Assembly (NCBI GenBank): GCA_023402395.1
Contig: JAEYGI010000007.1
Coordinates: forward strand, 1-11,238
Direction of reading: 5' to 3'
From: Bacillota bacterium
Lineage (GTDB): Bacteria > Bacillota > UBA4882 > UBA8346
DNA: 11,238 bases
Shown: positions 6,213-11,238 of the stretch, one piece after another
Position numbering within the stretch: position 1 is the stretch's first letter
How the letters are laid out: each line of letters begins with the position of its first letter
Notes under the pieces: model-generated
What the model was told of the DNA's origin: nothing
The model's database searches: none
The model's input: only the letters and a program-made list of their open reading frames with translations
Program-made: the position numbers and the translations under genes

Positions 6213-6242
6213 TATTTAAAATCATGTACGGGAGGCGTAACC

Positions 6243-6938
6243 ATGCCGAATACGATTGCCATCATTGAGGATGAATCGAATATTGTCGAATTAGTCAAAT
6301 ATAACCTCGATCGTGAAGGCTACCGGACCATTTCCGCCAATACCGGCAAAAGAGGATTGGAACTGGTTCATCAGGAACTGCCGGATTTGGTCATCTTGGA
6401 TCTAATGCTTCCGGAACTGGACGGCCTTTCGGTCTGCAAACAACTGCGCGCCGACCAGTTGACCAAGTCGATCCCGATTATCATTCTCACCGCCAAGAGC
6501 GAAGAAGCGGATCGGGTGCTCGGATTGGAAATGGGCGCCGATGATTATGTGACCAAACCGTTCTCCCCCCGGGAACTGGTGGCCCGGGTTCGCGCGGTAT
6601 TGCGGCGCAGCGGCAATACCGAAGAGGAAGAGCCGGAAGTCATCGAAAACGGCGAGATCCGGATGGATCTCCGGCAGCACATCGTCAAAGTGCGCAATGA
6701 AGAGATCGAGTTGACCCCCAAGGAGTTCGATTTCCTAAAACTCTTGCTTCTCAACCCCGGCCGCGCCTTTACCCGGGAATTTCTGCTGGAGCATCTGTGG
6801 GGTTATGAGTATTTTGGAGATACCCGGACCGTGGATGTTCACGTCCGGCGGCTCCGCCAGAAGATTGAAACCAACCCGGCCGAACCGCTCTATCTGGAGA
6901 CAGTCCGCGGAGTGGGCTATCGTTTCCGGGGTGAATAA
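6243..6938 (+). CDS. OmpR/PhoB-family response regulator (PhoP/PhoB-like)
   Basis: A cytoplasmic transcription regulator of 231 residues. The receiver domain (about 3-118) has the acidic pocket E9-D10, phospho-acceptor D53 in LVILDLMLPELDG, T83 and K105 in DYVTKPFSPREL. A short acidic linker (EEEEPEV) leads to a winged-helix DNA-binding domain (about 132-229) with LTPKEFDFLKLL, VDVHVRRLRQKI and the terminal VRGVGYRF. GGAGG at 6231-6235, seven bases before the ATG, gives a firm start. The partner kinase starts two bases after the stop, so they form a classical pair. Similarity is to PhoP/PhoB regulators, which usually respond to phosphate limitation, but no phosphate transport gene is nearby and WalR-type regulators look similar, so the stimulus is left open. 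Confidence 0.93.
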   Translation: MPNTIAIIEDESNIVELVKYNLDREGYRTISANTGKRGLELVHQELPDLVILDLMLPELDGLSVCKQLRADQLTKSIPIIILTAKSEEADRVLGLEMGADDYVTKPFSPRELVARVRAVLRRSGNTEEEEPEVIENGEIRMDLRQHIVKVRNEEIELTPKEFDFLKLLLLNPGRAFTREFLLEHLWGYEYFGDTRTVDVHVRRLRQKIETNPAEPLYLETVRGVGYRFRGE

Positions 6939-6940
6939 TA

Positions 6941-8323
6941 ATGCTCAGGATGAGACGAGTCCTGATCCAATTGGGAGGGTATCTCCTCCTTCTTTTTTTC
7001 CCTTTGTTAATGACGGGTATCTTCCGCCGGAATTTATGGCTCGTTTTCTTTGGCCTGGTGTGGTTCGGATTGATCGGGGCTTTAATTTTTCGTTGGCTCA
7101 AAACGCCGCTTAAGGATCTTCTGGAGTACACGGAGAGCCTGAGATTGGGGATCCCGATCCGGAACCGGGTCAGCCGCAGGGATGATGTCTACGGTCAACT
7201 CGCCAAAGGCCTGGAAAAGTTGGAACGGGCCCATACCAGTCATTTAAGCACGCTTCACGGGCGGATGGAGGAGATCCAGGCGATCCTGACCAGTATGTCC
7301 GAAGGGGTTATCGCCACCGATATCACCGGAAGGATTAGTTTGATCAATCCGGCCGCGGCCGAACTGTTTCATCTCGGACCCGGCGAAGGGGTTGGAGATT
7401 ATCCGCACAAAGTGTTTCCCCAATCGGAACTGGGAGAGATATTCCATCAGATTTACGTCAAAGGGTATATTCAGGAGAAAGAGATTAATTGGCCCGGAAA
7501 TCCGGAACGAGTGCTCAACCTGCACCTGGCCCCGATCCGGGGCGACGAGATCGAAGAGACCCGGGGTGTGGTGGCGGTGATCGGCGATGTTACGAAGCTG
7601 CGCCGGTTGGAGACTATGCGCAAGGACTTCGTAGCCAATGTCTCCCATGAATTGAAGACCCCCCTTACTTCAATCAAGGGATTTATTGAAACCCTGCTCG
7701 ATGGGGCGCTGGAAGATCATGAGGCGGCTCGCCGTTTTTTGAATATCATCCATCAGGAAACGGATCGGCTCAACCATATTATCGCCGACCTGCTGGATAT
7801 CTCGAAGTTGGAGTCGGGCCGGACGGAGCTTAAACCGAACCAGATCGAACTGGCTGAACTGGTTGAGGAAGTTTTGCTTTCCGTGGCCAATCAAGCCCGG
7901 GACAAGAATCTTGAATTAACCTCGGACCTTCAGGCCACAGTAATTAACGGCGATGAGGATTTGCTCCGGGAAGTCATCATAAATCTGGTTGATAACGCTA
8001 TCAAATACACGCCGTCGGGTGGCAAAATCACCATCGGCAGTCTGGTCGGGGACGACGGGACTGAAGTATTCATACAGGACACCGGGATAGGGATCCCGAC
8101 GGAAAGCCTGCCCCGAATCTTTGAACGGTTTTACCGAGTGGATAAAGGCCGCTCCCGGGAAATGGGCGGAACCGGGCTCGGGCTCGCCATCGTCAAGCAT
8201 ATCATCGATCGCCACTGCGGCAGGGTCTGGGTCAGTAGTGAACCGGGGGTTGGGAGCCGGTTTGCATTTGCCATTCCCAATAAGTTTGATTGCGAGGAGT
8301 ACGAATTTGGAGCGGTTGAATAA
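6941..8323 (+). CDS. Membrane-bound sensor histidine kinase (PhoR-like, HAMP-PAS-HisKA-HATPase)
   Basis: A 460-residue kinase that should phosphorylate the regulator encoded just upstream. Two hydrophobic segments (about 8-27 and 32-50) are separated by only a few residues (RRN), so there is almost no extracytoplasmic sensor domain. A HAMP-like segment (about 51-103) follows, then a PAS domain (about 107-215, MSEGVIATDITGRISLINPA). The HisKA domain has phospho-acceptor H236 in VSHELKTPL. The ATPase domain has N348 in INLVDNAIKYT, G1 DTGIGI (380-385), FERFYRVD (394-401) and G2 GGTGLGLAI (409-417). Full-length PhoR often has a larger loop or an extra domain between the helices. Signals are therefore more likely sensed in the membrane, by the PAS domain, or through a partner protein. 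GGGGTGA at 6928-6934 supports the ATG. The next gene starts inside its last 17 bases. Confidence 0.93.
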   Translation: MLRMRRVLIQLGGYLLLLFFPLLMTGIFRRNLWLVFFGLVWFGLIGALIFRWLKTPLKDLLEYTESLRLGIPIRNRVSRRDDVYGQLAKGLEKLERAHTSHLSTLHGRMEEIQAILTSMSEGVIATDITGRISLINPAAAELFHLGPGEGVGDYPHKVFPQSELGEIFHQIYVKGYIQEKEINWPGNPERVLNLHLAPIRGDEIEETRGVVAVIGDVTKLRRLETMRKDFVANVSHELKTPLTSIKGFIETLLDGALEDHEAARRFLNIIHQETDRLNHIIADLLDISKLESGRTELKPNQIELAELVEEVLLSVANQARDKNLELTSDLQATVINGDEDLLREVIINLVDNAIKYTPSGGKITIGSLVGDDGTEVFIQDTGIGIPTESLPRIFERFYRVDKGRSREMGGTGLGLAIVKHIIDRHCGRVWVSSEPGVGSRFAFAIPNKFDCEEYEFGAVE

Positions 8324-9068
8324 ATATCTGGCCGAAGCTGGAATCGCTTCGCGCCGGGAATCGGATCGGATGATCGAGGCGGGCCGGGTAAGTGTTAACG
8401 GCCGGGTGGTCCTAGAAATGGGAATGAAAGTGGACCCGGCCGGCGACCGGGTGGAGGTCGACGGCAGGCCGGTCTTGGCCAGACCCGCCTATGAATATTT
8501 GCTCCTGAACAAGCCGCCGGGGTATTTAACTACGGTTAAGGACCCGTTCGGCCGGCCCACGGTGATGGATTTGTTGCCGAGGCCTTTGACCCGGTTGTAT
8601 CCAGTCGGCAGACTGGACTTGGATACATCCGGGTTGCTTTTTTTTACCAATGACGGCGGGATGGCCCTGGCTTTGACTCATCCCCGGCATTTGGTGGAAA
8701 AAGTATATTTCGCCACGGTGCAGGGAATTCCCACCAGTGCTGAGCTTGACCGCCTGGTTCACGGCGTTTGCCTGGATGACGGATGGACGGCTCCGGCCAA
8801 AGTGGCGATAGAACGGATTGAATCTGGACATGCTATAGTCAAAATAACGCTCCGCGAAGGGCGAAAACGGCAAGTGAAACGGATGCTTGAAGCCGTGGGG
8901 CATTCCGTCGTCGCTTTACACCGCACCGAAATCGGGCCGCTGGCTTTGGGCGACCTGCCGCTGGGCCGGACCCGGAAGGTGACCGAAACGGAACTCACGC
9001 AATTAAAAAGATTAAAGGACATTCTTGGGCTGGAGAATGACGCTAAACCATCACGAAGTGAGGAATAA
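8307..9068 (+). CDS. rluB: 23S rRNA pseudouridine synthase, RluB/RsuA family
   Basis: Predicted to isomerise a uridine in ribosomal RNA; RluB modifies U2605 of 23S rRNA (E. coli numbering). The 253 residues open with an S4 RNA-binding domain (about 1-55, RLNKYLAEAGIASRRE). The catalytic domain has YPVGRLDLDTSGLLFFTNDG with catalytic D104, and EGRKRQVKRML (about 192-202) near the end. I place the start at TTG 8307 behind AGGAG (8295-8299), seven bases upstream, which gives a normal N-terminus and a 17-base overlap with the kinase gene. The open frame continues upstream to 8121, but that part is the kinase gene read in the wrong frame. Paralogues RsuA, RluE and RluF are hard to separate by eye, although the length and S4 domain fit RluB. 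The basic, polar tail (about 235-253) is variable in the family. Confidence 0.9.
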   Translation: MERLNKYLAEAGIASRRESDRMIEAGRVSVNGRVVLEMGMKVDPAGDRVEVDGRPVLARPAYEYLLLNKPPGYLTTVKDPFGRPTVMDLLPRPLTRLYPVGRLDLDTSGLLFFTNDGGMALALTHPRHLVEKVYFATVQGIPTSAELDRLVHGVCLDDGWTAPAKVAIERIESGHAIVKITLREGRKRQVKRMLEAVGHSVVALHRTEIGPLALGDLPLGRTRKVTETELTQLKRLKDILGLENDAKPSRSEE

Positions 9069-9070
9069 TT

Positions 9071-9475
9071 ATGCCGGTCAAGGCCAGAATCCGATTTGAT
9101 TTCAAGGCGGAGCCCAAAGGACGAAGATTTTTTTGGCAACGCTGCGATCTGCAGGAAACCGCCAAAAGTTTACGGGCGAAGAAGGTATCGTTGTTAAAGA
9201 GTCTGCCGTTTCAGGGGGTTAACGTAACTGATCTGGATACGCACCAGGAAATTTACTTGATTCCCAATGACGCGAATGATCAGGAAGTGGCTTATGCTCC
9301 GGTGGAGTTGACCGTCGAGGCTGAATCGCTGGAGGACCTGATGCAGTTGACCTTGCGGGAGGAATTTCGCAAAATCAAGGTAATGGAGCCGGCGGAATTG
9401 CGTCTTAGTACTGCGGATGTGGAGCGGCTGTTATTCCGGGTAACCGAAGAATACCGGGAAGAGATATTGGAATAG
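9071..9475 (+). CDS. Uncharacterised 134-residue protein in the kinase-rluB cluster
   Basis: I do not recognise this family. The start is firm: ATG two bases after the rluB stop, with GAGG at 9060-9063 seven bases upstream. The first 40 residues are basic and aromatic (ARIRFDFK, GRRFFWQRCD). The middle (about 46-80) has short beta-like stretches (GVNVTDLDTHQEIYLIPND). The last half (about 78-134) is acidic and probably alternates strand and helix (VELTVEAESLEDLMQLTLRE, then VERLLFRVTEEYREEILE). There is no signal peptide, membrane helix, cysteine pair or catalytic motif; the single cysteine is C25. The basic front and acidic rear would suit a small RNA- or protein-binding factor, which is inference only. 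Codon use resembles the neighbours. Its place between an rRNA-modifying enzyme and mreB gives no clear hint. Confidence 0.8.
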   Translation: MPVKARIRFDFKAEPKGRRFFWQRCDLQETAKSLRAKKVSLLKSLPFQGVNVTDLDTHQEIYLIPNDANDQEVAYAPVELTVEAESLEDLMQLTLREEFRKIKVMEPAELRLSTADVERLLFRVTEEYREEILE

Positions 9476-9550
9476 CCAGCCGGGATCTGCGGCAAACGGC
9501 TACCACCCGGAAACGAATCGTTCCCGTTGATTTACTAAGAAGAAAGCTGG

Positions 9551-10600
9551 ATGAAGATGCCGGTACGCTTTATCACCAGACATTTCATGAAGGATCTCGG
9601 GATTGACCTGGGAACCGCCAATAGTTTGGTGTATGAGAGGAATAAAGGGATAATCCTGCGTGAGCCGTCGGTGGTGGCCATTCGCAAGAACACGAAGGAA
9701 GTTTTGTCCGTAGGTTCCGATGCCCGGCAGATGATCGGGCGTACGCCTGGCGATATCGTAGCGATTCGGCCGCTCAGGGAGGGAGTTATCGCTGATTTCG
9801 ACATTACCCGCGAGATGATCCGGTATCTGATCCGGAAGGCTTGCCGGGGCCGGGTTTTTATCAAGCCACGGGTAGTGGTCAGCATTCCGTCGGGAACCAC
9901 CGAGGTGGAGCGCAGGGCAGTGATCGAAGCTACGCTTAACGCCGGCGCCCGCGAGGTGTTTTTGATTGAGGAGCCGGTCGCGGCGGCGATCGGTGCCGGA
10001 TTGGCGGTTCATGAAGCCAATGGCAACATGGTGATCGACATTGGCGGCGGAACCACCGATATCGCCGTTATTTCCCTCGGCGGAATCGTGACCGGCCAGT
10101 CGGTGCGGGTCGGCGGCGATTCGATGGATGAAGCCATTGCCAGGTATGTCCGGAAAAACTACAATCTGATGATTGGCGAACGGACGGCCGAGGATATCAA
10201 GATTTACCTTGGTTCAGCCTATCCGCTCGAGGAAGAGATCCATTATGAGGTACGCGGGAGGGACCACATCACCGGCTTGCCGAAAGTGATTGAAATTGGT
10301 TCCGAGGAAGTCCGTGAAGCGCTGAAAGAGCCGATTGGGATCATTATCAACGCGGTGCGTCAAATCATTGAGCGGACCCCGCCGGAATTGGTGGCGGATA
10401 TCATGTTTAAAGATATTCTTCTGACCGGCGGCGGAGCCTTGTTAAAGGGACTGGATAAGCTTCTCGGCGAGGATTTGGGAATGCACGTCAGAGTTGCCGA
10501 TGATCCGATGACCAGTGTCGCGGTGGGAACCGGAAAAACGCTGGAACATATTAATCTGCTGTCGCGGGTTCTGATCGCGACCAAAAAAGTCAATTCATAA
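9551..10600 (+). CDS. mreB: Rod-shape-determining actin-like protein MreB
   Basis: A bacterial actin that forms membrane-bound filaments guiding lateral wall synthesis. The nucleotide-binding motifs are all present: phosphate-1 DLGIDLGTANSLVY (15-28), phosphate-2 DIGGGTTDIAVIS (163-175), adenosine motif TGGGALLKGLD (292-302), plus IEEPVAAAIGAG (139-150) and the family signature YNLMIGERTAEDIKI (204-218). At 349 residues it is slightly long: family members usually start a few residues before DLGIDLG. The extra front (MKMPVRFITRHFMK) is basic and could be an amphipathic membrane-binding helix. Alternatively, the start may be ATG 9557 or 9587, since none of these has a strong ribosome binding site. 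The segment VSIPSGTTEVERRAV favours MreB over Mbl. mreC and mreD do not follow; the next 638 bases are non-coding, so this is a solo mreB. Confidence 0.92.
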   Translation: MKMPVRFITRHFMKDLGIDLGTANSLVYERNKGIILREPSVVAIRKNTKEVLSVGSDARQMIGRTPGDIVAIRPLREGVIADFDITREMIRYLIRKACRGRVFIKPRVVVSIPSGTTEVERRAVIEATLNAGAREVFLIEEPVAAAIGAGLAVHEANGNMVIDIGGGTTDIAVISLGGIVTGQSVRVGGDSMDEAIARYVRKNYNLMIGERTAEDIKIYLGSAYPLEEEIHYEVRGRDHITGLPKVIEIGSEEVREALKEPIGIIINAVRQIIERTPPELVADIMFKDILLTGGGALLKGLDKLLGEDLGMHVRVADDPMTSVAVGTGKTLEHINLLSRVLIATKKVNS

Positions 10601-10938
10601 AGTTTTTGATTCATGCCGTTTCATTGGCAAGTGGTTTTCAAGTTGAAATCCAATTTTGGCGCCGCCGAATCTGTCTCGGGTTTTTAGATTATTGTTTCAG
10701 ATACCGGGGGAGAACTGTTTTTTGACGGAATTTGATTGTTCTTATCGAAGGAACGAGAGCTGCAGCCAAAATGTTGTCTCCGGGTCAAAGCCAAAAGTCT
10801 CTGGACCCGGAAAAGCTCGGTTTTTAGCGAAGGAAAGAAGTGCGGCGCCTCCGGAAAGATCAATGATTGCCGGGAGGAGATTGCACCGAGGAAGTTGAAG
10901 CTAAAATTCGTTTGGCAGATATTTTTCGACAAACGGGG
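10601..10938 (+). other. Non-coding stretch downstream of mreB
   Basis: I find no credible gene on either strand; the short open frames here lack start signals and protein-like composition. A weak terminator candidate is CCGA (10665-10668) with TCGG (10676-10679) followed by GGTTTTT. A better stem is TCCGGGTC (10779-10786) with GACCCGGA (10804-10811), eight pairs around a 17-base loop, with a TTTTT run only at 10821-10825. Either could end the mreB transcript ahead of the tandem promoters. Confidence 0.5.
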
Positions 10939-10968
10939 TTGACAAGCGGCAAGCAAGCATGATAAGAT
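10939..10968 (+). promoter_or_regulatory. Tandem promoter P1 (sigma-A type, extended -10)
   Basis: A perfect TTGACA (10939-10944), an 18-base spacer ending in TGA, and TAAGAT (10963-10968) make a strong extended -10 promoter. It is the first of three similarly built promoters. GCCGC (10977-10981) and GCGGC (10999-11003) can pair downstream of the expected start. Confidence 0.75.
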
Positions 10969-11057
10969 AAGCATCCGCCGCGAAACAGTGGTAAAACAGC
11001 GGCAAAACGGGGGAGGCCGAAAAAACGGAAACGCGAGCGACTGGGAATAAAAACCGG

Positions 11058-11086
11058 TAGACAAACGCAACGGGACATGATAGAAT
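11058..11086 (+). promoter_or_regulatory. Tandem promoter P2 (sigma-A type, extended -10)
   Basis: TAGACA (11058-11063), a 17-base spacer ending in TGA, and TAGAAT (11081-11086). It shares GACAAACGCAA with P3 at the same place relative to the boxes, which suggests duplication. CCGTT-CCAA-AACGG (11093-11106) forms a small hairpin beginning seven bases after the -10 box, at the expected first transcribed base. Confidence 0.75.
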
Positions 11087-11187
11087 CAAACTCCGTTCCA
11101 AAACGGACGGAAACCAAGCTCGAAGGCAGCCCGGCCAAAGCGGAAACGAAATAAAAACAAAAATCCGCAGAAAAACAAAAAAGGGCA

Positions 11188-11216
11188 TTGACAAACGCAA
11201 AAAGACATATTAAAAT
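11188..11216 (+). promoter_or_regulatory. Tandem promoter P3 (sigma-A type with A-tract upstream region)
   Basis: A perfect TTGACA (11188-11193), a 17-base spacer and TAAAAT (11211-11216). The 40 bases upstream (about 11147-11184) are rich in A runs, resembling an UP element that recruits the RNA polymerase alpha subunits. TTGTC-ACC-GACAA (11223-11235) can form a hairpin starting seven bases after the -10 box. This architecture is typical of rRNA or tRNA operons, whose first gene would lie past the window edge. Confidence 0.85.
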
Positions 11217-11238
11217 ACATACTTGTCACCGACAAAAA

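Noticed and set aside
9500..10012. Open frame on the - strand opposite mreB (170 residues)
   Set aside because: Antisense to conserved mreB codons, with no motif or start signal.
10722..10750. TTGACG at 10722 as a fourth upstream promoter of the tandem array
   Set aside because: At 17 bases the -10 would be TCGAAG, and at 15 bases TATCGA; neither is acceptable.
1..11238. CRISPR array, transposase, integrase or toxin-antitoxin genes
   Set aside because: No regular short repeats with spacers and no proteins of these families were found on either strand.

Overview
The window reads as chromosomal DNA of a Gram-positive-type bacterium, most likely a deep-branching member of the Bacillota (Clostridia or Limnochordia-like). 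This is inferred from strong GGAGG ribosome binding sites, TTG starts, an archaeal-type IMP cyclohydrolase of the kind also found in clostridia, a PhoP/PhoR-type pair and a solo mreB. No plasmid, phage, transposase or CRISPR sequence is visible. All intact genes lie on the + strand.

Layout. (1) 1-264: the 3' end of an AraC-type regulator (effector-binding domain) and its terminator. (2) 265-944: a gene-poor stretch of about 700 bases. It holds five consecutive hairpins (335-548) ending in a strong intrinsic terminator. Directly after them lies a decayed GNAT acetyltransferase (about 554-709), then a leader with a candidate extended -10 promoter and a partly duplicated gene start. (3) 945-3826: lysA-type decarboxylase and a long-form glyA (serine hydroxymethyltransferase), closed by a terminator. 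(4) 3861-5299: a DUF2461 protein whose stop overlaps the start of an IMP cyclohydrolase gene (ATGA), giving a translationally coupled pair. (5) 5300-6122: a candidate promoter and a DJ-1/PfpI-family protein. (6) 6243-9475: a tight cluster of an OmpR/PhoB-family response regulator, a PAS-containing histidine kinase with almost no extracytoplasmic loop, an RluB-type pseudouridine synthase whose TTG start lies inside the kinase gene, and an unrecognised 134-residue protein. (7) 9551-10600: mreB. (8) 10601-11238: non-coding, carrying three tandem sigma-A-type promoters of strong, stable-RNA character. The window ends just after the third -10 box, so an rRNA or tRNA operon probably starts just beyond the edge.

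The genes are mostly housekeeping: lysine/peptidoglycan precursor supply (lysA), one-carbon metabolism (glyA), the last step of purine synthesis (IMP cyclohydrolase), signalling, rRNA modification and cell shape. I do not see a clear new multi-gene system. The parts most worth a second look are the structured element next to the broken acetyltransferase, the tandem promoter array with hairpins placed at the predicted start sites, the DUF2461/IMP cyclohydrolase coupling, and the unknown protein at 9071-9475.
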